From positions 4,072,786 through 4,136,785 of the forward strand of contig NC_049994.1 in assembly GCF_000003815.2 (NCBI RefSeq): a stretch of 64,000 bases of DNA, read 5' to 3'. The stretch comes from Branchiostoma floridae. Taxonomy: Eukaryota; Chordata; Leptocardii; Amphioxiformes; Branchiostomatidae. Positions 28,001 through 38,000 of this stretch are shown here, piece after piece (position 1 is the stretch's first letter; every line of letters begins with the position of its first letter). Below the pieces are notes generated by a model. It was not told the DNA's origin, did not search any database, and saw only the letters and a program-made list of their open reading frames with translations. The translations under genes were made by a program, and so were the position numbers.

Positions 28001-31000
28001 CTTACTCTCTGCCATCTTTCTCAGTTACATGTGTGACAAGTTTGAAAGTCCTATAATGGAATGCAGTGGATTTATCAACTTTCCTCATTAATTATGCAAA
28101 TTAGCTGTTAATTTGCATAACCAGTATCTCATTATGTAAGTTTTTACTTAGGCTATCTACATACCAAAAATCATGACGATCCGTTAACACGTTCATATTT
28201 CCCATTAATTATGCAAATGAGATCATCATCTGCATAATCAATATGTATTGATATTTCTTTCTTTCTCAGCTACAAATGTGTCAAGTTTGAAAGTCCTATA
28301 AAGGAATGCAGTGGATTTACATACTTTCCTCATTATGCAAATTAGCTGTCGATTTGCATAATTAGAATTCCATTATGTAAGTCTTCCCTTTGGCTATCTA
28401 GATACCAAAAATCATGACGATCCGTCAACACGTTTACATTTTCTCATTGATTATGCAAATGAGGCCGTCATTTGCATAATTAATATGCATTGATATTTCT
28501 CTCTTTCTCATCTATATATGTGACAAGTTTGAAAGTCCTATCATGAAATGCAGTGGATTTATAAACTTTCCTCATTAATTATGCAAATGAGTTGCCGATT
28601 TGTATAATTAGTATTTCATTATGTACATTGTTACTTGGGCTATCTACATACCAAAAATCATGATGATCCATCAACACGCTCTCGAGTTATTCTCGTCCAA
28701 AGTTTGAAAGGAAATCGGCGACTGCAGCCGCTAGGGGGTCCAAACTTACAGCACTTACTCTCTGTTCCAAGGGCTATCTACCACTCAAAAATCATGACCA
28801 CAGCATGTCCAGAACACGAGATATAAAAAATTGAGGTTCTGCTGCAGTACCTTAGCAAGCCGCTAGGGGGGCCATTATCGAACTTGACCTTCGTTTTCCC
28901 GACCCCTATCCACCTACCAAATATCATCGGGATCCATCCAAGGCTTCTCGAGTTATGCTGTTAACACACACACAGACAGACAGACAGACTCACAAGCCTA
29001 AAACATAACCTTAGCCATTCTGGCAAAGGTAATAAGCCGCTATGGGGCCCAAACCTACACTTCTTATTCTCAGCCCCACTAGCTATCTACCACTAAAAAA
29101 TCATGACCACAGCTTGTCCAGAACTCTTGATATTAAACCCGGAAGTTCCGCTGCAGTACCGTAACAAGCTTCTAGAGGGCCCAAAATCTAATCATTTTCA
29201 GGCGTTATCAAGATCTACCTACATACCGAATATCAATACAATCCATTCAGGCATTCTCCAGTTGTGCCAGTGTTATACATACACACATACAAACGCTACC
29301 CAAAATATAACCTTCTTGGCGAAGGTAATGAACTAGATTTTACTCTCTATTTTTGATAGATTGCAATTGGGAACTGAAGCAGAATAAAATTATTCATGTT
29401 AGACGACAACAATGGTGCATGGGCAAAATGCCAAATATTACCTATCATAACTTGTTTAATGTGTCTCTTATACTTTTTCTCACCAATACGTTTCCTGGTT
29501 ACCTTTGCCAGAATGGCTAAGGTTATGTTTTAGGCTTGTGAGTCTGTGTGTCTGTGTGTGTGTTAACAGCATAACTCGAGAAGCCTTCGATGGATCCTGA
29601 TGATATTTGGTAGGTGGGTAGGGGTCGGGAAAACGAAGGTCAAGTTCGATAATGGGCCCCCTAGCGGCTTGCTAAGGTACTGCAGCGGAAACTCAATTTT
29701 TTATATCTCGTGTTCTGGACATGCTGTGGTCATGATTTTTGAGTGGTAGATAGCCCACGGGGCAGAGAGTATGTGTGAGTGCTGTGAGTTTGGGCCCCCT
29801 AGCGGCTTTTTTGGTACTGCAGGCGCCGGTTTCCTTTCAACCTTTGGACGAGAATAACTCTACAACGTGTTGACGGATCTTCATGATTTTTGGTATGTAG
29901 ATAGAATGAGTGTTGACTTACATAATGGGATAGTAATTATGTAAATCAACAGCTAATTTGCATAATTAATGAGGAAAGTTTATAAATCCACTGCATTTCA
30001 TGACAGGACTTTCAAACTTGTCACATATGTAGCTGAGAAGGAGAGAAATGTCAAAGATATCAATTATGCAAATGATGACCTCATTTGCATAATTAATGAG
30101 AAAATATGAACATGTTGACGGATCATCATGTTTTTTGGTATGTAGGTAGTGTAAGTGAAGACCTACATAATAAGATACCAATTATGCAAATCAACAGCTA
30201 ATTTGCATAATTAATGAGGACATTTGATAAATCCACTACATTCCATGACAGGACTTTAAAACTTGTCACATATGTAGCTGAGAAAGAGAGAAATGTCAAT
30301 ACATATTTATCATGCAAATTGCGACCTCATTTGCATAATTAATGAGAAAATATGAACGTGTTGATGGATTGTTATGATTTTTGGCATGTAAATAGCCTAA
30401 GTGAAGACTTATATAATATGATACTTATTATGCAAATTAACAGCTAATTTGCATAATTGATTAGGAAAAGTTCATAAATCCACTGCATTCCATTATAGTA
30501 CTTTCAAAGTTGTCACATATGTAACTGAGAAAGAGAGTAAGAGGTGTATTTAAAGACTTTGAAAGAGAATAAGTCAAGAATGGATCAAAGGATCATCACG
30601 ATTTTTAGTATGCTGATAGCTTAAGTAATGCTTGATACAATTTGATATCAATTGATTGTAACTTGGGATCTAATTTGCAAAATCAATGCCAAAATTTTAT
30701 AAACCAACTCCAAGCATATAATTATAGAATGAAATGAGTAACGCATTTGTCTACATACATCATTCTACATAACAAACCTGGTTTATTTGGCAAAGGTATG
30801 TGTTCGTGGAACTCTAGTTTTGTACTATCTTTGGGGGCGCTTTTATTAGTACGTACAAGAAGTTGATGACAGCTTCTTGGTAAATGTAGTTTTTAATCTA
30901 ATCGCCTTGACGGGGGAGGGTGTCCCAGTAAACTTGCTAGACGACACCCAGGCTAGACAAACATTCGGAATGGTTGAATTCACACAACATATGTACACCC

Positions 31001-31350
31001 CTCCCACCTAATACAGTTCTGGCATTGCATAATTATGTTCTATCCATGCAAGTCTGGTTGGGCGATATCTCGGGGTGGGTATAAATTACCAAAGTCTATC
31101 TCGTAATCGGAGTATGAACAGAAGTACAATGCTAATCATGCCAGATAGACTGTATCCAGATAACGGTTCGGTCATGCAGAGGTACATATTTATCCCCGTG
31201 AATGGGAAGTAATACTTGAACAAGACAGTGTTAAATATAAATAAACTTACCGTCCTTCCCAGGTGGACAGACAGCCAATAGAGCTGATGTCGCCGTTGCA
31301 AGTGACAGTAGTATGGTCAGACACAGACTACAGCTCCTAACAGTGTCCAT
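9701..31350 (-). CDS. Receptor gene 2: complete five-Ig, IL-1R-like receptor with TIR domain
   Basis: Predicted type I membrane innate immune receptor of 892 aa. Exons in order: 31251-31350, 26725-26858, 25806-26055, 23530-23675, 23020-23209, 22206-22348, 21671-21887, 20238-20347, 19635-19819, 18979-19046, 14219-14331, 13546-13759, 13164-13265, 10613-10738, 9701-10281. The total is 2,679 nt with a continuous frame. Exon 1 encodes the signal peptide; exons 2-9 and 11-12 encode five two-exon Ig domains; exon 10 is a linker; exon 13 the stalk; exon 14 the transmembrane helix; exon 15 the TIR and tail. An in-frame ATG at 31377 could add nine residues. Five Ig domains exceed the three usual in the IL-1R family. 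By family analogy it should signal through a MyD88-type adaptor; the ligand is unknown. Confidence 0.85.
10613..10738 (-). CDS. Gene 2 exon 14: transmembrane helix
   Basis: Encodes [20 protein letters not shown], a single hydrophobic helix, followed by basic and charged cytoplasmic residues ([21 protein letters not shown]). The motif ERDIR(V/I)TL(E/Q)NI is shared with gene 3, which supports the boundary. Length is 126 nt, phase 1 at both ends. Confidence 0.85.
10770..13160. other. Gene 2 intron 13, unclassified sequence
   Basis: Mostly AT-rich with no convincing exon. About 11,340-12,050 is a repeat-like block with a CpG-containing start and gacgtcac motifs. A degenerate tRNA-like segment lies at 12,068-12,140. 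A short duplication (gaagggcctttg) occurs at about 12,660. Confidence 0.5.
12068..12140 (-). repeat. tRNA-like sequence, degenerate
   Basis: The minus strand shows TAGCTCAGTCG (box A-like) and GGGTTCGACTCC (box B-like) at tRNA-like spacing. However, the acceptor and T stems do not pair and the anticodon loop looks nine bases long. It is probably a tRNA pseudogene or SINE head rather than a working tRNA. Confidence 0.4.
13164..13265 (-). CDS. Gene 2 exon 13: extracellular stalk
   Basis: A short 102-nt exon with TTCTTCAG acceptor and GTACAG donor. It translates to a polar stretch, [17 protein letters not shown] and onward, linking Ig5 to the membrane helix. Phase 1 at both ends matches the 156-nt gene 3 exon at 35973-36128. 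Sequence similarity between the two is low, so support comes from phase, position and splice sites. Confidence 0.65.
13892..14122. mobile_element. Foldback MITE in gene 2 intron 11
   Basis: Arms of about 60 bp are inverted: the left has gtgtagccgatgt and ends aagaacacaatcccaaa; the right starts tttgggattgtgttct and contains acatcggctacac. The spacer is C-rich. No coding capacity. Confidence 0.75.
14915..16455. repeat. ~118-bp tandem array (about 13 units)
   Basis: Direct repeats of a unit containing tttagcttatatgttgccaa, then aaatgttgcgtatttctgtt, catacgacatgtttaatctt, a cgcgcagtttaagcgaac block and the near-palindrome ggggagacctcccc. Unit length varies about 112-131 bp. The outer units are degenerate and the central ones highly similar. 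It lies in the gene 2 intron between exons 10 and 11. Confidence 0.9.
16500..17540 (+). other. Segment between two tandem arrays, with an unassigned ORF
   Basis: Not repetitive like its neighbours. An open frame from 17061 to 17280 follows an acceptor-like ttttacag and reads [20 protein letters not shown] onward to a stop. A further ORF ends at 17026 (...[10 protein letters not shown]). An aataaa lies at about 17513. I recognise no family; it may be the remnant of a transposon whose ends became the flanking arrays, or unrelated intron sequence. Confidence 0.3.
17560..18535. repeat. 141-bp tandem array with an alternating two-unit pattern
   Basis: Landmark ggcacctaaacacacg recurs at 17835, 17976, 18117, 18258 and 18399, exactly 141 bp apart. 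Units are nearly identical but alternate between atggcaacttta and atggcgaattta, implying a 282-bp higher-order unit. Degenerate units flank both ends. It lies in gene 2 intron 10. Confidence 0.92.
18979..19046 (-). CDS. Gene 2 exon 10: small linker exon between Ig4 and Ig5
   Basis: A 68-nt exon with TTTTCCAG acceptor and GTAAGT donor. It translates in phase as [16 protein letters not shown] and onward. It is required to turn the phase-2 end of exon 9 into the phase-1 start of exon 11. The gene 1 exon (1238-1299) shares the TFQI core; gene 3 has a phase-compatible 65-nt exon at 37418-37482. Confidence 0.75.
19181..19319. repeat. (TA)n(GA)n microsatellite
   Basis: About 90 bp of TA repeats with two short interruptions runs into about 30 bp of GA repeats and a few GATA units. 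It directly abuts the SINE at 19322-19463, so it may have expanded from the SINE tail. Confidence 0.95.
19322..19463 (-). mobile_element. tRNA-derived SINE
   Basis: On the minus strand: box A-like GTGGCGCAGTCGGCAGCGCG, box B GAGTTCGAATCC, then a body with GTGCCCTTGGGAAAGGCACTT and TCCTCACTTTACTCAGGTG. The tRNA-like head and the shared body with 8291-8437 define a dispersed Pol III-type family. Confidence 0.8.
20640..21540. repeat. Unclassified repeat-like block in gene 2 intron 7
   Basis: AT-rich, with a homopolymer C run, several gacgtca motifs and a ccgccatcttgga segment near 21,180. It shows no coding similarity. It looks like a nonautonomous element or old insertion, but I found no clear ends. 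Confidence 0.35.
22001..22058. repeat. (CA)n microsatellite
   Basis: Nearly perfect CA dinucleotide run of about 58 bp with one early interruption, in gene 2 intron 6. Confidence 0.97.
23975..25022. repeat. Long copy of the dispersed attatgcaaat repeat family
   Basis: Begins with ctagagttcggcgacctcat and ends with the palindrome cctccatgacatttcatggagg. In between are many attatgcaaat/atttgcataat motifs, gctaggaggcccaaacttat blocks and a CA tract. The copies share boundaries, which suggests a nonautonomous element. It lies in gene 2 intron 3. Confidence 0.75.
25023..25420. repeat. Second, truncated copy of the same family
   Basis: Adjacent to the long copy and in the same orientation: agttatgcaaatgagatctg, atttgcataatcg, and an end resembling the related subfamily (aacataaccttttggtgaaag). 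Confidence 0.6.
26128..26562. mobile_element. Foldback transposon with internal repeats
   Basis: Termini caggggtgcctaagcatttgc are inverted at the far end. The interior is largely palindromic and built of short units (acgaatcactatgcgaaa and their complements). Identical TACTT flanks at 26123-26127 and 26563-26567 look like a 5-bp target-site duplication. It lies in gene 2 intron 2. The terminal CAGGGGTG resembles hAT ends, but the TSD is shorter than the 8 bp expected for hAT. Confidence 0.85.
27081..27677. repeat. Partial copy of the dispersed family, in tandem with the left arm
   Basis: Starts ctagagttccacgaccccat, the same boundary as 27679, and contains several attatgcaaat motifs. It breaks off where the next copy starts. 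Confidence 0.65.
27678..29033. repeat. Left arm of a ~1.35-kb inverted repeat
   Basis: Runs from ctagagttccacgaacacat to ccattctggcaaaggtaata. It is the imperfect reverse complement of 29,498-30,821 over its whole length. Internally it is three or four repeats of a ~250-bp block with attatgcaaatgag and ataccaaaaatcatga. Confidence 0.85.
29034..29497. repeat. Spacer of the inverted repeat
   Basis: 29,034-29,330 is a further partial copy of the repeat family ending aaccttcttggcgaaggtaat. 29,331-29,497 is unique AT-rich sequence. Confidence 0.65.
29498..30821. repeat. Right arm of the inverted repeat
   Basis: Begins ttacctttgccagaatggct and ends gttcgtggaactctagtttt, mirroring the left arm. 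Internal order of blocks is reversed, as expected for two head-to-head insertions or a foldback. Confidence 0.85.
31251..31350 (-). CDS. Gene 2 signal-peptide exon
   Basis: Encodes [20 protein letters not shown], then a short segment ending CPPGKDG, with a GTAAGT donor in phase 1. The 4.4-kb gap to exon 2 is filled by repeats. Confidence 0.82.
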
Positions 31351-31680
31351 GTTGTCGCACTTCAGCGACAAAATCATGCGAAACCTTTGATTAACATCCC
31401 TCAAGCGATGCGAAACTACAGGCTGTTCTCAAGCCCATACACACCCCTGGACGTTCTATTTATTTCCAACTTTGTGCTCCTAAAATGTGAATTATCTCTT
31501 CTAAAAAAACAATGAGATTAACGGGCAAGGGCTTTGGAATTATTACACTATGCATGATAAGCAAAAGGCCGTATTGTATGGCCTTAAACGTTTGAAATAT
31601 GCATAATTTAACGTGGGTGTCCAAAGGGCATGTAACAGCCAAGGTTGTCGTGGTTACGTCGCGGAACAACTGACGTCACT

Positions 31681-31690
31681 GGGAAGCACC
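31681..31690 (-). promoter_or_regulatory. Rel/NF-kB-like site upstream of receptor gene 2
   Basis: On the gene strand it reads GGTGCTTCCC. It lies 331-340 bp upstream of the ATG at 31350 and next to a CRE-like tgacgtca. It is one base different from the sites of genes 1 and 3. Confidence 0.45.
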
Positions 31691-31837
31691 GGGGATGGAC
31701 ACAGTTCACTGCTTGGCGGGACTCTTTCAAATGTCTTTGCCTAATCAAGAAATCTGAATGTGTGTGTGTGTACTTTTGTTTGCTTAAACTACTAGCGATC
31801 AAATATATTCTTTGCCCTACGTCATTCAAAGCCTGTT

Positions 31838-33400
31838 CAGGGGCGGATCCAAGATTTTGCAAAGGGGGGGGGGCGCATATGCTGTTGTAGCTCAGGTCAG
31901 CCCACGAATGCGCAGCGTAGCTGCGCGGGGGAGAGCACGAGAGGGGGTTCCCCCCCCCCCTCTCGTTGGGGGGGGGGGCCTCCCCCGAGAGCTTTCTAAA
32001 ATAAAGAGGCTCTCTGGTGCATTTTAGAGCCATTTCTGTGCAAAAATGACCAACGAATCAACACTGACTGAAATGCAGGAAATGAAGTTTCATGTGGTCA
32101 AGAAATGAAGTTTCATGTGGTCAAGATTTCAATTTTTCTTTGGACGTCACTGGCGACGGCTTGCGCCTCCGGCGCCCACGCCCACGCTCGTCGCCATCAA
32201 AATCTTTTCCCCCCACAGAAATGTCATTACATTTAGCATAGTCTACCAGCAAAGTTTACCCCTCAAAGTGCAGAAAATCCTGTTTCAGAGGGTTCAAATT
32301 TCAACATTTTTCTCCAAACCTACCTTGCGACGGCTCTTGCGCTCGAAATCGTGAAAATACGTTGGGGACGTCGTCGCCCTCAATAATATTAGCTAAAAGC
32401 CTTGTGAAATTCTACTAGAAAGGCTATTAAACTTAGCTTAGTCTGCCAGCAAATTTGTCCATCAAAAGTTAGGAAAGATCGTTTCAGATAGTCAAGATTT
32501 CAAATTTTTCACGGGAGAGCATGACCCCGGACCCCCTAGGATTACGTCAATATAGTTCGCCCTCCCCATAAGAAATATGCTGCAGCCACCTCTGTCGTGT
32601 AATTCCATGTTCGCACGAAGTTTACGTAGTAAATATCAATCCTGCGTGCATCGGTTCTTTCTAAACGGAATGGTTCACGGACGGCAACGGGATAAAACAT
32701 TACGATGTTTACTTTCGTGACAGCGGGCTCTCTGCTGCGTGCATATGACGTAATCATGCATATGATGGCGCGAAAATTTTTCGGCAAGTTTGTTGGTTGG
32801 CCGAAATAACTCCCGTTTTGGAATGATTACAGCAGTATTGAAGCGGTTTTCGTTACGATCGCTAAGATGGACCCAAGTCTCTTCCAAGTAGAACATTAAT
32901 TTATTTTGTGTAAATATCGTACATGTGTAGTGGAAAAGATCGCCGTTCTTTTTTCCCTGACCCATTTTGCATCAGCCCTCCCCCCCGGTAAATAACGTCA
33001 AGTCCCTTAGCGGAGACATATCGTAAGTCTGACATTAAATTTTTAGTATGAAAGAATGAATTAAAAATTGTATCTTGCGTCGCTCAACCCACATGGGGTA
33101 ATAGGGCAACAAAAGTCAGACGGAACATAAGCGAGTTCCGAAGGAGGGCGGGAGTATTGCCAACGTCCTGGTTACGGAACATTCTGGCCATGCCCGCAAA
33201 GACCGACGCAATGTCCAATGAGGAAGTAAAAGCGAGAGGAGTGCGCCTTGGCATTGTTGGTTAGCGCCTTGGCATTGTTGGTTAGCGCCTTTGTATTGTC
33301 GCTGCAACTTTCACTGATTTTCTTGATTTCTTTGTGGAATTCCTTTTTTTTTGTGGTCCAGCCGAATTTTTTTTTGTTGGTCCAGCCAAAGGGGGGGGGG
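31838..33400. other. Intergenic repeat-rich region between genes 2 and 3
   Basis: Starts with caggggcggatccaagattt, which looks like the terminus of a nonautonomous hAT-like element, followed by G and C homopolymers. No matching right end was found; it may lie in the assembly gap. The rest has no convincing exon. A 21-bp duplication (cgccttggcattgttggtta) occurs at about 33,243-33,285. Confidence 0.45.
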
Positions 33401-33500
33401 NNNNNNNNNNNNNNNNNNNNNNNNNNNNNNNNNNNNNNNNNNNNNNNNNNNNNNNNNNNNNNNNNNNNNNNNNNNNNNNNNNNNNNNNNNNNNNNNNNNN
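33401..33500. other. Assembly gap (100 N)
   Basis: Exactly 100 N, flanked by G and C homopolymers. This is a placeholder of unknown real length, probably caused by homopolymers or a repeat. Confidence 0.98.
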
Positions 33501-33559
33501 CCCCCCCAAATCCGCGGATGCTGTTTGTAAGTGACGTAATTCTATTTCTTTGGCATATT

Positions 33560-34425
33560 TTTATTGGAGTAATTCGTATGTCTTAGACAAAGCGATCATA
33601 ATTTTCTTATTTACTTCTGTACAAATATCAATAAACACAATTCACAACGTGAATTTTGCAGAAAATCGTCTCCACATTTAATTTAAAGTAATGTCTCTAT
33701 GGTTAGGAAAAAGTATGAATACAAATTATAAGGTCAAAGAGGACACTTTTAAATTATTTCTTTTCAGGTTCTTCTAAGCCTATTTACAGCTTATTTGCAA
33801 CCAAACTCGCAAATACTTCGTACCGTGGACGATTCAAGCTACATTCAAAAAGCAGTATGATCTACAATTGGACAAACGTCGCGAACACAAGACATTTAAA
33901 AGTATAGCCTAATATGTTATAAATGTTAATCTCATCCATCAAACACGCTATGTACAAACACTAAAGCTACATGTTTAACATTACTAAAAAAGAGAAGAAG
34001 CCGAGCAAATGTATTAGAGTAGCTCAAGTACCCACGTTTTAGATTAGTCTTACAAACCATCTCAATGTCATCATGTGTACTTTGTATCTATATACCTGTA
34101 CTTAGCTCGATATGGCATGAATGTGCAATTTAAACTGTTGGCAGGCCTGTAGTATTTACACTTTGTGTAATGACTGCACCGCCACTATCAAATAGTGTAA
34201 ATATCAAGTCGGCTTGATTGTTTGCTTTCAGTATAGAATAGTTCAAGTTCATGGATTTTCAAATAAAGTCTCAAGTCCATTCGCGTGCTCACTTGAAGGC
34301 ATGGCTGACATCTTATTTCAGACTGCAATTTTAATCTCTCAACTTATAGCCCCCATGTATATTTAGCCAGTCGGCATGAAAGGACTGTTGAGAAAAGGGG
34401 GCAGACCGTCATTATTAAATCTTGA
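33560..34425 (-). other. Gene 3 3' UTR and flank, conserved with gene 2
   Basis: Blocks such as ttctttt caggttcttctaagc, acatttaaaagtatagccta and ctgcaccgccacta recur in the same order after gene 2 (8,810-9,700). No AATAAA is kept at the gene 2 position; AATAAT replaces it. Confidence 0.65.
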
Positions 34426-35006
34426 TCAGTCAGTACCGTTACTTGGAATGTTTTGCCTTTGACGAAGTAATACATCATCTCTTTCCTGTGAGCCATTTGG
34501 ATCACCTCCACCAGAATCCTTAATCGCAAGCAGCATCTCATCCTCTTCTTCTTTATCTTCTCCTTCACCTAAATAACCTGTTGGAGATGGGGGTCCCAGC
34601 CACTCGTGCAAATTGGCCCAGAACCTTTCCCTCGCCATAGGTTCAGTCCAGTCCAGATATGTACGCAAAGCTATCTCCATTGGTATCTTACAGTCATCGT
34701 ACTTCACCACAACCACACAATTTTCCATTTGGTCAAGTTTGCGTTGGTAAGTAAGAACCAACTCATGCCAGCACCATCCACTCTTGATAAAGTTTTTGGA
34801 CATGACAACAATCACCTTGCGGCTTTGGTAAATACCAGTGGCAATGTTAGTAAGTATTGGTTTACCTACGATAAAATCGCGAGTATCCAGACATACTGTG
34901 TAACCATTACTTTCTAGATTACGTAACAGATCTTCTCTAACCCAAGAAGCATCCGCACTGCTGTACGAGATGAACACGTCAAAGCGATAGCTTGCTTCAG
35001 TGGATC
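34426..35006 (-). CDS. Gene 3 exon 15: TIR domain and C-terminal tail
   Basis: Box 1 [15 protein letters not shown], box 2 region CLDTRDFIVGKPI, SGWCWHEL, and box 3 [14 protein letters not shown]. By eye it differs from the gene 2 TIR at about 16 of 130 positions. The tail ends with the shared motif [12 protein letters not shown]. The exon has exactly the gene 2 length. Confidence 0.93.
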
Positions 35007-38000
35007 CTAGATGAAATATATACGATTGTTTTCAGAAGAACACACATTTTTACATAACAATGCGAGTATTGTAAGTCAGGAGGTTTCTCTAGACTTCACT
35101 TGAGACTAATAACAATTGATTATAGAGAACTATAATCGAAAAACGTACAAAGCTATACATGTACATGTGTGTATTTGTAAATATTTCGATGAGCCTACCT
35201 TCCCCAACAGCCTCCATATGATGAATGTTCTGCAGCGTTATGCGTATATCTCTTTCATCCATTTTCCGTTTGATAAACAGGAAACACAGGAAACACAGGA
35301 TACCAAGCGAAATGAACGCAACAGTGAGATATATAATTTCTAGCTGTAGCGATGACTGGGTGGCCACTGTAGAAATATAGAAATGATGCGCACAATAAGG
35401 TAAACATAAAATATCATTTACAGCTTCGAAAATGGATAATACTGACTAGTTCTATGTCACACTGCAGCCAGGTGTCACTGCTAACAGATACGGTCCCAAA
35501 GGTATTTACACAGTATCCAGTATTGCCCTGAGGAAGGTAACAAACCGTCACCTAAATGCCATTTTAAATAGATCATTGATTGTGTACAACAAACTTTGTT
35601 ATCTGGCGATCTAAAACCATGATGAATCGATACACGGAAGCCTTGTGGCGTTCCTAATCAGCTGAAACGTGGTGGGTATTAGGTGCAATATCTAAGTTAT
35701 GTTTTAATGGGTGTTCTTTGAAACGGCTGCAGAATCACCCATATTTTTTTCGGTCAACGTCAAAATATATCTGTGGTTTGCCCACGTCTGCCAACAAACC
35801 GTCATGCGCGTAGAAGTCTTCTGAAATCAAATTAAAAGACGTATAGAAATTAACTATAGCCGATGCCACATATCTGTTTGAATATCAAGCCAACGACAGC
35901 ACATTCCTACTTATTCATTACTTCATCACTTGTCAGTTGTTGTATAATGCTTTGTAACAAAAAGGTACTTACACGATTTCCAAAAAAGCGCCGTATCGGC
36001 AAGCTCACGTGTTACGTTCGACAGCTTTCCTGTATTTTCCATAAACTGTGGTACTTCATCGATTATGTATGTATGGCATGTATCAAGCCGACTTGCCAAG
36101 GAAACTGATCTGTTGTAATACATCTGTGCTGTAAAAAAAACCCAGAAGACATCACTTCTTACATATACTGCAATTAATCTATTTTTTTGGTACTTTAAAG
36201 GTATTTCTTATTCATTAGACGATTGTTAATGAGTTAGTTGTATAGACGTATGGTAGTCGAATATTGTTTACAATGTTGTATAATCATTTCAGTTTCAAAC
36301 ATTGCATTCTTGCGTAGGTTTTGATAAATGTAAAAAGACATGAACAGTCTGTTTAACGAATATCTAGGAATGAACTAACATATATCAACAGCTCTTTATT
36401 ACCTTGATCTGGCCAACTCTGTGGCTTCACGTAAAAGGTCTGGAGTGCTGTCATCGACCCGTTGGATTTCATGTCGTTATCTAAACGACACTCGTACTTT
36501 CCGTATGCATCCGCATGTTGAAGATTCACGGTGCACCAGAGGAATGAAGTCCAGTCATTCAGTTTCCTGAATCTTTGTGCTTTCAGGGATGTATGAGCAT
36601 CGTCATCTATTATCTATTGGACAAAGAAATCATCTGCGTCGATTGTATGCAATTATACCCGATGACATGGAAACTTGGGGCATAGCGGGGCTCACTAGAA
36701 TTTAAGAGTTGACATTGTGAGGTTTGTGGTATGACCGGTCGTAAAAACGATATCACTGCGAATTGGCAATACGAATTCAAGGTAAGCGACTAATAGCAAC
36801 TCTTTACAAAATAGTACAGAAAAACATAATGCCTTAACGTGGCATAACGTGCGCACTACAGCATGCTGGTCTAGATGTAACCGACCATGCACATTTAATG
36901 CAACAAATGGTAATAATCAGCTGCTAACTTACCTTCACACCATCGCGAAACCAGGCCAGGTGTGAATTTTTATTATTGTCTGTTGGTATGGTGTCTTTAG
37001 TTTTTGTGTAGCACGGCAAGTGCACAGAATACCCCAGTGACATCCGTAACACTACATAGAATACAAGTATTTTAGTCACTGCTAACTCCTAATTGATTTG
37101 CACAAAATCTTAAATACAGCACAGCGCGATACAAACTCAAATTGGGGAGTGACAGTCATCATTTCTGGAATCTAAAACACAATGTGCATTTAGCACATTA
37201 CCTGCACCAAAACGTTAGCGTAGACAACTATAATACATATGTGCATATTGCTGTCATGCTTTACTAAGTCAAGACACAATGTGTCAACATTTTTGCCTTA
37301 CACAATAAAAGAATATATATGTCCGGTATCTTTATCGAGTACGGAGATTGCTGCTTCTTAGCTCCTACGGCATGTTGTATTTAAATAGCAGTAAGATTTT
37401 GAATATTCAAGACTCACTTTCCGGAAATGTCCAATTTGTAATTGGTGAAAGCTGCATCATGTTGTCGTTACATAGTATTTGCCTGAAAAACAATGCATGT
37501 GAATTATGGATCGTTTGTTATTGCATTAGCACAAGTATTAACTGTTTAGATTCAATTTCTCTCATTTAACCAAAAAATGTCGGTTACGGTAACTTTCATC
37601 AGCCCACCTCTGATCCACGACCCTGACGACCGCTGTCATACCTCACTTCACCCCAGTAACGAAAAATATTGGATTTAAAAGATGAAAAGACATGTGGCCT
37701 ATAGAGAAATTCAGCTTGATATATGTGTAGTTTCAGTTTCTTACAATAGCTACAAGTGAGTCAGAGACATTATCAATTGCACGTTAGTTGAACCTCTGTG
37801 GAGTGAAGCGCCACATTGCCCTTGTTATTGTTAAGTTTTCGTGAATTTTAAAAAAAATCAAGTCCTTATCTGCATAGAATTGCATATTGCAAAGTCGCTT
37901 AAATTGCTACATATGATACGGTAAGACAGACAATTACAGCATTTGAATTTCCTAATTATGCAACATCATTTTGTTCCATACAAAGTCTCATTATCTGATG

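Noticed and set aside
33248-33586. ORFs spanning the first N gap
   Set aside because: They only exist because N was read through; flanks are homopolymers.
37100-37165. First candidate for the gene 3 linker exon (after GATTCCAG)
   Set aside because: In-frame stop and wrong phase; 37418-37482 has better splice sites, phase and an open frame.
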